A stretch of DNA of 64,000 nt from Rhodocyclaceae bacterium (GTDB taxonomy: Bacteria > Pseudomonadota > Gammaproteobacteria > Burkholderiales > Rhodocyclaceae), in NCBI GenBank assembly GCA_030681195.1, contig JAUXXJ010000012.1, positions 62,001-126,000 on the forward strand, given 5' to 3'. The translations under genes and the position numbers were made by a program. This document shows, piece after piece, positions 19,248 to 28,098 of this stretch. Numbering within the stretch: the first letter of the stretch is position 1; each line of letters opens with the position of its first letter. Under the pieces are notes generated by a model that searched no databases, was not told the origin of the DNA, and saw only the letters and a program-made list of their open reading frames with translations.

Positions 19248-20621
19248 TCAGTGGCGCGCCGCAAAACCCGACTTGGGCTTGGCGGCGGTATCCATGGGTT
19301 GGGGGTCGAGCACGGCGACGGTCAGCGTGTCATCGGTGAAGTATTTTTTGGCCACGGCCTGGACTTCCTCGGCGGTGACGCTGCGAATCTTGTCGAGCAG
19401 CTTGTCAATGTCGCGCCAATGCAGGCCCGAGGCTTCGGTATGGCCGATCTCCATGGCCTGCGCCATCAGCGAGTCGCGTTTGTAAACCTGCGTGGCAATG
19501 GTCTGGGTCTTGACGCGCTTGAGTTCTTCCTCGGTCACGCCCTCGTCCTGAATGCGCTTGATCTCGTTGCGCAGCGCGGCTTCAAGTTCGCCCACGGTTT
19601 TGCCTGCGGCCGGTTGGCCGGCCAGCATAAAGGTGGTTTCGCCACGCACCGAGGCGTCGTAACCGGCACCGGCCGACTGCGCGATCTTCTCGCCGCGCAC
19701 CAGTCGCTTGGGGAAACGCGCGGCATCGTTGCCATCAAGCAGTGCGGCCAGCACTTCAAGCGCGTAAGGCTCGCGATCCTTGTCGATGTCCTGCAGCTTG
19801 GGCGCTTTCCACGCCATCAACAGGTAGGGCAACTGGGCAGGGGCCTTGACGGTGATGCGGCGCATGCCTTGTTGCGGCGGCTCATTCTGCGGTTTGCGAA
19901 TCGGTAGCGGCTTGGCCTTGTGCTTGCCGTAGGTCTGCTCGGCGAGCTTGAACACGGCTTGATGATCGACGTCGCCGGCCACGACGACATAGGCGTTGTT
20001 CGGCGCATACCAGTCGCGATACCAGTCGCGCGCATCCTGCCAGGTCATGCTCTTGAGGTCGTCCATCCAGCCGATGATCGGACGGCGGTAGGGGTGGGCC
20101 ATGAAGGCCGCTGCCTTGAGGCCCTCATAAACGCGCGCTTCCGGGTTGTCTTCGGTACGCAGGCGGCGCTCTTCCATGACCACCTGAATTTCCGCCGCAA
20201 ACTCCTCCGCAGAGAGGACAAGATTGGCCATTCGGTCGGCTTCCAGTTGCATCATCTCGGGCAGTGCACCCTTCGGCACGATCTGGAAATAGGCCGTGTA
20301 ATCAAGGCTGGTAAAGGCGTTGTCGCGCCCGCCAGCTTCGGCCACGCGCTGGTTGAATTCGCCCGGCTTCATCGTCTTGGTGCCCTTGAACATCAGGTGT
20401 TCCAGCACATGCGCCACACCGGAAGTGCCATCCTTTTCGTCCATCGCCCCGGCGCGATACCAGACCATGTGCACCACGGTGGGCGCGCGGCGGTCTTCCT
20501 TGACGATCACGCGCAGGCCGTTGGCCAGGGTTTTCTCGAAGGTGGTTTCCGTTGCCGCAAAAGTCGGCGCTGGCAGGACGGCAATGAACAGCGAAAGTGC
20601 GAAAAACAGTCTATTTATCAT
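19248..20621 (-). CDS. M16 family zinc peptidase, catalytic subunit
   Basis: About 457 residues with signal peptide (INRLFFALSLFIAVLPAPTFA). Inverted zinc motif HVLEHLMFKGT (HXXEH) near residue 70 with a distal Glu in the FAAEIQVVMEERR stretch marks an active pitrilysin-type protease. It pairs with the inactive homologue downstream. The start is either this ATG or one five codons upstream; neither has a strong ribosome site. The end of the signal peptide (AVLPAPTFAA) is encoded entirely by a dispersed-repeat copy. Confidence 0.94.
   Translation of the reverse strand: MINRLFFALSLFIAVLPAPTFAATETTFEKTLANGLRVIVKEDRRAPTVVHMVWYRAGAMDEKDGTSGVAHVLEHLMFKGTKTMKPGEFNQRVAEAGGRDNAFTSLDYTAYFQIVPKGALPEMMQLEADRMANLVLSAEEFAAEIQVVMEERRLRTEDNPEARVYEGLKAAAFMAHPYRRPIIGWMDDLKSMTWQDARDWYRDWYAPNNAYVVVAGDVDHQAVFKLAEQTYGKHKAKPLPIRKPQNEPPQQGMRRITVKAPAQLPYLLMAWKAPKLQDIDKDREPYALEVLAALLDGNDAARFPKRLVRGEKIAQSAGAGYDASVRGETTFMLAGQPAAGKTVGELEAALRNEIKRIQDEGVTEEELKRVKTQTIATQVYKRDSLMAQAMEIGHTEASGLHWRDIDKLLDKIRSVTAEEVQAVAKKYFTDDTLTVAVLDPQPMDTAAKPKSGFAARH
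20559..20583 (+). repeat. Dispersed 25-bp repeat, in a signal-peptide coding region
   Basis: Perfect consensus copy. Read on the minus strand it gives AVLPAPTFAA, the cleavage region of the M16 peptidase signal sequence. Confidence 0.93.
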
Positions 20622-20696
20622 GGGGCTGGATACCATCTGAATTAGAATGGGCGTCGCGCATCATAGCGCGTGCCCCCACTTACGACACGAACCGCC

Positions 20697-21662
20697 ATGT
20701 TTGGTTTCCTCAAGAAAGATCAAGCCCCCGAAGGCGCAGTTGCCACACCCAAGCCTTCCTGGACCGAACGGCTGAAGGCCGGGCTTTCCCGCACGCGCGC
20801 CACACTCAACACGCCGCTGGGCGAACTGTTTTCCCGCGCCCGGATCGACGACGAACTGCTCGAAGAGCTTGAGTCGACCCTGCTGATGGCCGACTGCGGC
20901 GTCGAAGCCACACAATGGCTGCTCGATGAATTGCGCGCCAAGGTCAAGAAGGAACGCATCGAATCGCCGGCCGAACTGCGCGGCGCGCTGATCGACTTGC
21001 TGACGCAACTATTGACGCCGCTCGAAAAGCCGCTGGTCATTGACGGCCAGAAGCCCTTCATCATGATGATTGCCGGCGTCAATGGCGCGGGCAAGACCAC
21101 CTCCATCGGCAAGCTTGCCAAGCAGTTCCAGGACGAAGGCCACGGCGTCCTGCTGGCAGCGGGCGACACCTTCCGCGCGGCGGCGCGCGAACAACTGGCC
21201 GAATGGGGTCGCCGCAACGACGTGACGGTGATCGCGCAGGATGGTGGCGATCCAGCCGCCGTGGTGTTCGACGCGATCAGCGCGGCGCGCGCGCGCGGCA
21301 TCGACATCATGATGGCCGACACCGCCGGGCGCCTGCCGACCCAGCTCAATCTGATGGAAGAAATCGCCAAGGTGCGCCGTGTTATCCAGAAAGCCGAACC
21401 GAGCGGCCCGCACGAAGTGCTGCTGGTGCTCGATGCCAACATCGGCCAGAACGCCATTGCCCAGGTCAAAGCCTTCGACAAGGCGATTGGTGTCACAGGT
21501 CTCGTGGTCACCAAACTCGACGGCACTGCCAAGGGCGGCGTCCTTGCGGCCATCGCCCGCCAGTGCCCGAAGCCGGTGCGTTTCATCGGCGTCGGCGAAG
21601 GCATCGACGACCTGCAACCCTTCAAGGCGCGTGAGTTTGTCGAGGCGCTCTTCAGCGCATGA
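20697..21662 (+). CDS. ftsY: Signal recognition particle receptor FtsY
   Basis: SRP GTPase that delivers ribosome-nascent chains to the translocon. The start MFGFLKKDQAP is preferred. The acidic A domain is very short. NG domain: GVNGAGKTTSIGKLAKQ (P-loop), GDTFRAAAREQL, DTAGRLPTQLNLM, TKLDGTAKGG and FIGVGEGIDDLQPF. Length 321. It is followed by a flavoprotein and ftsE-ftsX, replacing the usual direct ftsY-ftsE junction. Confidence 0.97.
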   Translation: MFGFLKKDQAPEGAVATPKPSWTERLKAGLSRTRATLNTPLGELFSRARIDDELLEELESTLLMADCGVEATQWLLDELRAKVKKERIESPAELRGALIDLLTQLLTPLEKPLVIDGQKPFIMMIAGVNGAGKTTSIGKLAKQFQDEGHGVLLAAGDTFRAAAREQLAEWGRRNDVTVIAQDGGDPAAVVFDAISAARARGIDIMMADTAGRLPTQLNLMEEIAKVRRVIQKAEPSGPHEVLLVLDANIGQNAIAQVKAFDKAIGVTGLVVTKLDGTAKGGVLAAIARQCPKPVRFIGVGEGIDDLQPFKAREFVEALFSA

Positions 21663-23266
21663 TCAGAGTTACCGAGCTGCGTTTGCCGCTCGAACACACG
21701 CCGGAAGCACTGACCGCCGCCGTCCTGCAACGGCTGAAACTCAATCCGGCCGAGCTGTTGGAATTGCACATCCACAAGCGCAGCCCGGACGCGCGCAAGA
21801 AGAGCGCGCTGCTGTTTGTCTACAGCCTTGACCTCGACGTGGTCGATGAGACGGCGGTGCTGGTGCGCTTCAAGGACGATAGCCACGTCAAGCCGACGCC
21901 GGACATGGCGTACAAGTTCGTCGCGCAGGCGCCGGCAGATTTGCCGTTGCGTCCTGTCGTCGTTGGCTTCGGCCCGGCGGGCATCTTCGCTGCGTTGATT
22001 CTGGCGCAATCAGGTTTCAAGCCACTGGTATTGGAACGCGGCAAGAAGGTGCGCGAGCGGACGAAGGACACTTGGGATCTCTGGCGCAAGCACACACTGC
22101 ATCCCGAATCGAATGTGCAGTTCGGCGAAGGCGGGGCGGGGACGTTTTCCGACGGCAAGCTTTACAGCCAGATCAAGGATCGGCGCCATCTCGGCCGCAA
22201 GGTGCTGACCGAGTTCGTCAAGGCCGGCGCGCCCGAAGAAATTCTCTATGTGAATCGCCCGCACATCGGCACCTTCCGGCTGGTCAGCATGGTCGAGAAG
22301 ATGCGTGCCGAGATCGAGGCGCTGGGCGGTGAAATTCGCTTCGAGGCGCGCGTCGAAGATCTGCGTATTGAGGATGGCCATGTGCGTGGCGTGGTGCTGT
22401 CCAATGGTGAAGAAGTTCGCGCCGACCATGTCGTGCTGGCGCTCGGCCACAGTGCGCGCGATACCTTCGAGATGCTGCACCGGCTCGGCGTGTTCATGGA
22501 GGCCAAGGCGTTTGCGGTGGGCTTGCGCATCGAGCATCCGCAGGCTTTAATCGACCGCGCGCGCTACGGCAACTTCGCCGGCCATCCGCTCCTGGGCGCT
22601 GCCGACTACAAGCTGGTGCACCACGCGACCAATGGGCGCGATGTTTACAGCTTCTGCATGTGCCCCGGCGGACAGGTGGTGGCAGCGACTTCGGAGCCGG
22701 GTTGCGTGGTGACCAACGGCATGAGCCAGTATTCGCGCGCCGAGCGCAATGCCAACAGCGGTCTGGTGGTGAATGTCACGCCGCAGGATTTTGGTAGCCA
22801 AGACCCTCTGGCCGGCATCGAATTCCAGCGCCGCTGGGAGCAGCGCGCCTTTGAACTCGGCGGTAGCAACTACGATGCGCCGGGGCAGCGCGTCGGCGAC
22901 TTTCTAGCCGGCCGGCCCAGTACGCAGTTGGGCGAGGTGGTGCCGTCCTACCAGCCCGGCGTCAAACCAACTGATCTGACGATGGCCCTGCCCGATTACG
23001 TCATCACTGCGATGCGCGAAGCCATTCCGGCCTTCGACCGGCAGATTCGCGGTTTTGCGCTGGATGATGCGGTGCTGACCGGCGTGGAAACGCGCACTTC
23101 GTCGCCCTTGCGCATCACGCGCGGTGCGGATTGCCAGAGCCTGAATATCAAGGGCCTTTATCCGGCCGGCGAAGGCGCGGGCTACGCGGGCGGCATCCTC
23201 TCGGCCGGCGTGGACGGCATCGAAGTGGCTGAAGCAGTTTCATCTGCTATCGTGCAGGCCTCATGA
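21659..23266 (+). CDS. NAD(P)/FAD-dependent oxidoreductase (COG2509-like)
   Basis: 535 residues. An N-terminal basic domain (about 1-90, with HIHKRSPDARKKSALLFVYSLD) precedes a FAD-binding Rossmann motif (VVGFGPAGIFAALILAQSGF), then a GG-rich FGEGGAGTFSDGKL and a C-terminal GLYPAGEGAGYAGGI. This matches uncharacterised FAD-dependent dehydrogenases; the substrate is unknown. It overlaps both ftsY and ftsE by four bases, so it is inserted in the ftsYEX transcript. Confidence 0.9.
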   Translation: MIRVTELRLPLEHTPEALTAAVLQRLKLNPAELLELHIHKRSPDARKKSALLFVYSLDLDVVDETAVLVRFKDDSHVKPTPDMAYKFVAQAPADLPLRPVVVGFGPAGIFAALILAQSGFKPLVLERGKKVRERTKDTWDLWRKHTLHPESNVQFGEGGAGTFSDGKLYSQIKDRRHLGRKVLTEFVKAGAPEEILYVNRPHIGTFRLVSMVEKMRAEIEALGGEIRFEARVEDLRIEDGHVRGVVLSNGEEVRADHVVLALGHSARDTFEMLHRLGVFMEAKAFAVGLRIEHPQALIDRARYGNFAGHPLLGAADYKLVHHATNGRDVYSFCMCPGGQVVAATSEPGCVVTNGMSQYSRAERNANSGLVVNVTPQDFGSQDPLAGIEFQRRWEQRAFELGGSNYDAPGQRVGDFLAGRPSTQLGEVVPSYQPGVKPTDLTMALPDYVITAMREAIPAFDRQIRGFALDDAVLTGVETRTSSPLRITRGADCQSLNIKGLYPAGEGAGYAGGILSAGVDGIEVAEAVSSAIVQAS

Positions 23267-23910
23267 TTCAGCTCGACCGAATTTCCAAACGCTATCCGCC
23301 CGACATGACGGCGCTTACCGACGTCAGTGCCGACATCGGTGCGGGCGAACTGGTCACCATCGTCGGCCATTCCGGTGCGGGCAAGTCGACGCTGCTCAAG
23401 CTGATTCCGGCCATCGAGCGGCCAACGAGTGGCACGGTGCTGGTCAACGGCCAGAATGTCGGGGCGCTGTCCGCGCGCGCCCTGCCTTTCCTGCGCCGCA
23501 ATATCGGTCTGGTGTTTCAGGACCAGAAGCTGCTGTTCGATCGCAGCGCCCTAGCCAATGTTCTGTTGCCGCTGGAAATTGTCGGCTTTCCTCACAAGGA
23601 GGCACAGCGCCGCGCCGAGGCGGCGCTCGACAAGGTGGGCCTGCTCAAGCGCGCCCGTGCGCTGCCGATTGCCCTCTCGGGCGGCGAGCAGCAACGCCTC
23701 GCCATCGCGCGCGCCGTCGTGCATCGCCCGGGGCTGCTGATTGCCGATGAGCCGACCGCCTATCTGGATGCCGAAACGGCGCAGGATGTGGCGGCCATCT
23801 TCATGGAGTTTCACCGTGTCGGTGTGACCGTCATGGTGGCGACCTACGACGACAGCCTGTTCCCCGGCGCACGCCGCCTGCGGCTCGATCATGGGAGGTT
23901 GCTCGCATGA
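23263..23910 (+). CDS. ftsE: Cell division ATP-binding protein FtsE
   Basis: 215-residue ABC ATPase: Walker A GHSGAGKSTLLKLI, signature LSGGEQQRLAIARAV, Walker B LLIADEPTAYLD. With FtsX it regulates septal peptidoglycan hydrolases. The C-terminus is slightly unusual, but all catalytic motifs are present. Confidence 0.97.
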   Translation: MIQLDRISKRYPPDMTALTDVSADIGAGELVTIVGHSGAGKSTLLKLIPAIERPTSGTVLVNGQNVGALSARALPFLRRNIGLVFQDQKLLFDRSALANVLLPLEIVGFPHKEAQRRAEAALDKVGLLKRARALPIALSGGEQQRLAIARAVVHRPGLLIADEPTAYLDAETAQDVAAIFMEFHRVGVTVMVATYDDSLFPGARRLRLDHGRLLA

Positions 23911-24809
23911 ACTGGCTGCGCAACCAGTGGCAGGCCTGCCGGCTCGCGCTCAGCCGCCTTGCGACGGCGCCGGTCAATACGCTGCTGTCGGTGCTCGGCA
24001 TCGGCATTGCGTTGGCGCTGCCGGCGGGCGGTCATCTGTTGCTCGATCACGTGGCGGCGCTAGGGCGCGGCGCGGCGGCGGCACCGCAACTGACGGTGTT
24101 CATGTCCGTCGAGGCCGAGCGCAAGGCGGCGCTGGACATCGAGGCGCGGCTCTTGGGTCGCCCGGATGTGGCGCAGACCGAATTGCTGGAACGTGAGGCG
24201 ACGCTCAAACGGATGAAAGCGTCAGACGGGCTGGCGGATGTGATCGGCGCCCTGCCGAAGAATCCGTTCCCCGACGCGATTGTCGTGACGCTGGCCGACG
24301 AGTCGCCGGCCGCTTTGGAGAGCCTTGCCGCCGAGGCGCGCAAGTGGCCGCGCGTTGAGCAAGTGCAGATCGACGCGGACTGGGCCCATCGCCTCGCGGC
24401 CTTTGTGCGGCTGGCGCGCACCGGCGTGCTGCTGCTGGCGACGCTGCTGGGCTTAGGTCTGATCACCATCACCTTCAACACCATCCGCCTGCAGGTACTG
24501 ACGCGGCAGACCGAGGTGGAAGTCAGTCGATTGCTGGGCGCGACCGATGCCTTTATCCGCCGCCCCTTCCTCTGGTACGGCGCCTTGCTCGGCTTGCTGG
24601 GCGGAATCGTTGGGTGGCTGATCGTGGCGGGGGCGACCTTGTGGCTGCGTCTGCCGGTGGCCGAACTCGCGCAGCTTTACGGGCTGGAACTGCTGCTGAC
24701 TTTGCCGTCGGCGAAGAGCACAGGGGTGTTGCTGGGTGCGGCAGCGGGGCTGGGCTGGCTGGGCGCGGCGCTGTCGATGCGCCAACAGCTTTCAGCAAAT
24801 ACGCGGTAG
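23907..24809 (+). CDS. ftsX: Cell division protein FtsX
   Basis: 300 residues, four membrane helices: one near residue 25-50, a periplasmic domain (about 55-165), then VLLLATLLGLGLITITFNTI and two more at the end. Conserved RLQVLTRQTEVEVSRLLGATDAFIRRPFLW is diagnostic. Overlaps ftsE by four bases and the convergent hypE by 18. Confidence 0.96.
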   Translation: MNWLRNQWQACRLALSRLATAPVNTLLSVLGIGIALALPAGGHLLLDHVAALGRGAAAAPQLTVFMSVEAERKAALDIEARLLGRPDVAQTELLEREATLKRMKASDGLADVIGALPKNPFPDAIVVTLADESPAALESLAAEARKWPRVEQVQIDADWAHRLAAFVRLARTGVLLLATLLGLGLITITFNTIRLQVLTRQTEVEVSRLLGATDAFIRRPFLWYGALLGLLGGIVGWLIVAGATLWLRLPVAELAQLYGLELLLTLPSAKSTGVLLGAAAGLGWLGAALSMRQQLSANTR

Positions 24810-25841
24810 CTGGTCGCCCGACAGCCAGTCGACAATGCGGCGCCCGCCCAGCGCCGTTTCCATTTGTACAAAACAGTGATCGTCGGCAACGACGTGGCCG
24901 ATCAGCGCGGCATCCTGCCCGAGCGGGTGACTGCGCAGCGTCGCGAGCAGATGCTCGGCATCGGCGGCGGCGCAAATGCAGATCAGCTTGCCCTCATTGG
25001 CCACATGCAGCGGGTCGAGGCCGAGGAACTCGCAGGCGGCGGCCACCACCGGCTTGACCGGGATGGCACTTTCCTTGAGATGCACGCCGACGCCCGACTG
25101 GGTGGCGATCTCGTTGAGCGTGGCCGCCAGCCCGCCGCGCGTCGGGTCGCGCAGCACGTGGAGGTCGGCACCCGTGGCGAACAGGCGGTCGATCAGCGCA
25201 TGCAGCGCGGCCGAGTCAGAAACGATCGGCACGTCGAAATTCAGATTCTCGCGCTGGCTCATGATTGCCACGCCGTGGTCGCCGAGCGTGCCCGAGACGA
25301 GGACGGCATCGCCGGCCTGTGCCCGTGAGCCACTCACCTGTCGTCCGGCGGGCAGGGCGCCGACGCCGGTGGTGGTGATGAACACGCCATCGCCCTTGCC
25401 ACGCTCGACCACCTTAGTATCGCCAGTGACGACGGGCACACCGGCGGCCATGCTGGCAGCGGCCATCGAGGCGACGATGCGCGCGAGGTCGGCCAGCGGA
25501 AAGCCCTCTTCGAGGATGAAGGCGGCGGAAAGATAGAGCGGTCGTGCGCCCATCACGGCGACGTCGTTGAGCGTGCCATGAATAGACAGACTGCCAATGT
25601 CGCCGCCGGGAAAGAACAGCGGCGAAACCACGTGGCTGTCGGTCGCCATTACCAGCCGCTCATTAATTGTCGGCGCTGGCAAGACGGCACCGTCATCGCC
25701 CTGCGCGAGGTAGTCGTTGCCGAGATGGCGGGCAAACAGTTCGTCGATGAGCTGTGCCATCGCGCGCCCGCCGGCGCCGTGGCTCATGTCGATGCAGCCC
25801 GCCTTGAGATCAAGCGGGCGGACGTAGGCTTTTTTGACCAC
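24792..25841 (-). CDS. hypE: Hydrogenase maturation protein HypE
   Basis: Dehydrates the carbamoyl group on its own C-terminal cysteine to make the cyanide ligands of [NiFe] hydrogenase. The required C-terminal PRIC is present, as is the AIR-synthase-like core (MSHGAGGRAM, QGDDGAVLPAP, VTGDTKVVERG). Start MVKKAYVRPLDLKAG. AVLPAPTINERL is encoded by a dispersed-repeat copy. Last gene of hypA-hypB-hypE. Confidence 0.97.
   Translation of the reverse strand: MVKKAYVRPLDLKAGCIDMSHGAGGRAMAQLIDELFARHLGNDYLAQGDDGAVLPAPTINERLVMATDSHVVSPLFFPGGDIGSLSIHGTLNDVAVMGARPLYLSAAFILEEGFPLADLARIVASMAAASMAAGVPVVTGDTKVVERGKGDGVFITTTGVGALPAGRQVSGSRAQAGDAVLVSGTLGDHGVAIMSQRENLNFDVPIVSDSAALHALIDRLFATGADLHVLRDPTRGGLAATLNEIATQSGVGVHLKESAIPVKPVVAAACEFLGLDPLHVANEGKLICICAAADAEHLLATLRSHPLGQDAALIGHVVADDHCFVQMETALGGRRIVDWLSGDQLPRIC
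25665..25689 (+). repeat. Dispersed 25-bp repeat, inside hypE
   Basis: Two substitutions in the A-rich start (AATT for AAAA). Read on the minus strand as AVLPAPT. Confidence 0.87.
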
Positions 25842-25844
25842 GGT

Positions 25845-26648
25845 TTACTCGCCGCTGCTCTTGCGCTCGATCCAGTCCAGCCACTCGGCCATGCCGGCAC
25901 CGGTTTTGGCGGAAACCTCGATGATCTCGATGGCCGGATTGACGCGCCGGGCGTAGGCGATGGCCTCCTTCACCGAAAAATCGAGGTGCGGCAGCAGGTC
26001 GCACTTGTTGAGCAGCATCAGGCTGGCGGCGCGGAACATGTCCGGATACTTGATCGGCTTGTCCTCGCCCTCGGTCACGGAAAGGATGACGACCTTGTGC
26101 GCTTCACCGAGGTCGAAGGCCGCCGGGCAGACGAGGTTGCCAACGTTCTCGATCATCAGCAGCGAGCGTTCCGGCAGGTCGAGCTGTTCCAGCGCGTGGC
26201 CGATCATGTGGGCGTCGAGATGGCAGCCCTTGCCGGTGTTGATCTGGATGGCGGGGGCGCCGGTGGCGCGGATGCGTTCGGCGTCCTGACTGGTCTGCTG
26301 GTCGCCCTCGATCACCGTGACGTGCTGATTGCCGCGCAATTGTTCGATGGTCTTGCACAGCAGCGTGGTCTTGCCCGAACCGGGACTGGAGACGAGATTC
26401 AGCGTGAAGACGCGCCGGCCGGCGAAAAAAGCGCGGTTCTGCGCCGCATAGGCGTTGTTCTTGGCGAGGATGTCCTGCTCGATCTGCACCATGCGCTTGG
26501 CACTGGTGCCGGGGGCGTGGGAATGCGCTGGTACGTAGGCATGCTCATGCGAGTGGCTGTGACGCGTCCCATCGGCATGCACATGCTCATGCGGGTCGGC
26601 GCCCTCGATTTTCACTTCGTCACTGCCACAACCGCATGTCGTACACAT
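25845..26648 (-). CDS. hypB: Hydrogenase nickel incorporation GTPase HypB
   Basis: 267 residues. Start [12 protein letters not shown] provides the N-terminal CXXCGC nickel site; an AAGGA box precedes it. A histidine-rich segment (about 18-45, [19 protein letters not shown]) may store nickel or zinc. GTPase motifs: [43 protein letters not shown] and [11 protein letters not shown]. Located between hypA and hypE. Confidence 0.97.
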   Translation of the reverse strand: MCTTCGCGSDEVKIEGADPHEHVHADGTRHSHSHEHAYVPAHSHAPGTSAKRMVQIEQDILAKNNAYAAQNRAFFAGRRVFTLNLVSSPGSGKTTLLCKTIEQLRGNQHVTVIEGDQQTSQDAERIRATGAPAIQINTGKGCHLDAHMIGHALEQLDLPERSLLMIENVGNLVCPAAFDLGEAHKVVILSVTEGEDKPIKYPDMFRAASLMLLNKCDLLPHLDFSVKEAIAYARRVNPAIEIIEVSAKTGAGMAEWLDWIERKSSGE

Positions 26649-26659
26649 GGTTCGTTCCT

Positions 26660-27001
26660 TTAGGCTACTTCCAATTCCTTGACGCGCATCTCTTTGCCGC
26701 CCGTCACCTGCACCTGATAGCCACCGCAGCGTGGGCAGGCGCCATAGACTTCGGCGAGTTCGACGGTTTCCCCGCACGGCAGGCACCAGCCGGTGCCCGG
26801 CGTGGCGATGATTTCCAACTGCGCGCCGGCGGCCATGCTATCGCGGGTCACCGCATCGAAGCAGAATTTCATCGCCTCGACCTCGACACCGGCCAACTGG
26901 CCGATTTCCAGCCAAACGGTAGTGACGCGCTGGAAACCCTCCCGGCGCGCGGCGTCCTCGATCAGTTGCAATACGCCCTCGGCGAGTGACATTTCGTGCA
27001 T
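26660..27001 (-). CDS. hypA: Hydrogenase maturation nickel metallochaperone HypA
   Basis: 113 residues. N-terminal [15 protein letters not shown] supplies the nickel-binding His2; zinc finger cysteines are in [22 protein letters not shown]. Acts with HypB to insert Ni. hypC, hypD, hypF and hydrogenase structural genes are absent from this window. Confidence 0.97.
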   Translation of the reverse strand: MHEMSLAEGVLQLIEDAARREGFQRVTTVWLEIGQLAGVEVEAMKFCFDAVTRDSMAAGAQLEIIATPGTGWCLPCGETVELAEVYGACPRCGGYQVQVTGGKEMRVKELEVA

Positions 27002-27085
27002 CCCTGCAGTCTAGCCTATGGCTATCGGGGCGATAGCGTAATACCATACTGAAATACTGTGGAATTATGGGAACTTGTGTTAATA

Positions 27086-27112
27086 TTGGCACTCGTAGCC
27101 TTTGAGTGCTAA
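27086..27112. promoter_or_regulatory. CIRCE operator (HrcA site) upstream of rpoH
   Basis: TTGGCACTC, a 9-base spacer, GAGTGCTAA. This differs from the CIRCE consensus (TTAGCACTC-N9-GAGTGCTAA) by one base. It lies 25 bases before the rpoH ATG and overlaps a TAATAT-like -10 on its left edge, so HrcA would repress transcription. HrcA control of rpoH is known from comparative work in betaproteobacteria. Confidence 0.92.
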
Positions 27113-27137
27113 TATTTTTGCCAAGGAGGATCTCAAC

Positions 27138-28040
27138 ATGAGCCATGCATTGACGCTTGCTAACTTTCCGGTCCCATCGGCCAGTGGCAGTATTGAGGCT
27201 TATATTGCCGCCGCCAACCGTGTGCCGTTACTGACGGAAGACGAGGAAAAGGATCTGGCCCGCCGTTTCCGCGATGCGGAGGACCTGACGGCGGCGCGCG
27301 CCTTGGTGACCTCGCATTTACGTCTGGTGATTGCCGTTGCACGCGGCTACCTCGGCTATGGCCTGCCGCACGCCGATCTGATTCAGGAAGGCAACATCGG
27401 CCTGATGAAGGCCGTAAAGCGCTTCGATCCCGAGCGTGGCGTGCGCCTCGTGTCCTTTGCCCTGCACTGGATCAAGGCCGAAATCCACGAATACATCCTG
27501 AAGAACTGGCGTCTGGTCAAGGTCGCGACGACCAAGGCGCAGCGCAAGCTGTTCTTCAATCTGCGCAGCATGAAGTCGGCGATTGCCCAGGATGCCCAGG
27601 TCGAAGCCGGCTTTGCCGGTCTGAGTCCGTCTGAAGTGAACCGGGTGGCGCGCGAACTTAACGTCAAGCCGGAGGAAGTGGTTGAGATGGAAACCCGCAT
27701 GGGCGGGATGGACGTCTCCCTCGAACCGCTGACCGAAGACGACGAAGACAGCTACGCGCCCATCGCCTATCTGGCGGCGGACAGCAGCATTGAGCCCTTG
27801 ATGCAACTGGAACGCCAGGAGCGTGATCGTCTGCACGACACCGGTCTGCGCGATGCGCTGGCCAGTCTTGATGACCGCAGCCGCACCATCGTTCAGCGCC
27901 GCTGGCTGGTCGAGGATGGTGAAGAAGCCGCCACGCTGCATGAACTGGCTGCCGAGTATGGCGTGTCGGCCGAGCGCATCCGCCAGATTGAAGTCAAGGC
28001 GATGCAGAAGATGAAGGGCGTGCTGGCACCGCAGATGTAA
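27138..28040 (+). CDS. rpoH: RNA polymerase heat-shock sigma factor (sigma-32)
   Basis: 300 residues. The ATG at 27138 follows a perfect AAGGAGG; an upstream in-frame ATG is inside the CIRCE element. Regions: 1.2/2.1 EAYIAAANRVPLLTEDEE; 2.3-2.4 GLMKAVKRFDPERGVRLVSF and ALHWIKAEIHEYILKNWRLV; RpoH box KAQRKLFFNLR; and region 4.2 HELAAEYGVSAERIRQIE. The CIRCE element implies HrcA control on top of usual RpoH controls. Confidence 0.98.
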   Translation: MSHALTLANFPVPSASGSIEAYIAAANRVPLLTEDEEKDLARRFRDAEDLTAARALVTSHLRLVIAVARGYLGYGLPHADLIQEGNIGLMKAVKRFDPERGVRLVSFALHWIKAEIHEYILKNWRLVKVATTKAQRKLFFNLRSMKSAIAQDAQVEAGFAGLSPSEVNRVARELNVKPEEVVEMETRMGGMDVSLEPLTEDDEDSYAPIAYLAADSSIEPLMQLERQERDRLHDTGLRDALASLDDRSRTIVQRRWLVEDGEEAATLHELAAEYGVSAERIRQIEVKAMQKMKGVLAPQM

Positions 28041-28068
28041 GCCTTGCCTGCCGGTCGTACGCCGTAAC

Positions 28069-28098
28069 GGGCCGCCTGTGGGCGGCCCGCTTCATTTT
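28069..28098 (+). terminator. Rho-independent terminator after rpoH
   Basis: Stem GGGCCGCC/GGCGGCCC with a TGTG loop, followed by GCTTCATTTT, 29 bases after the rpoH stop. It extends over the last codons of the convergent SCO gene. Confidence 0.75.
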
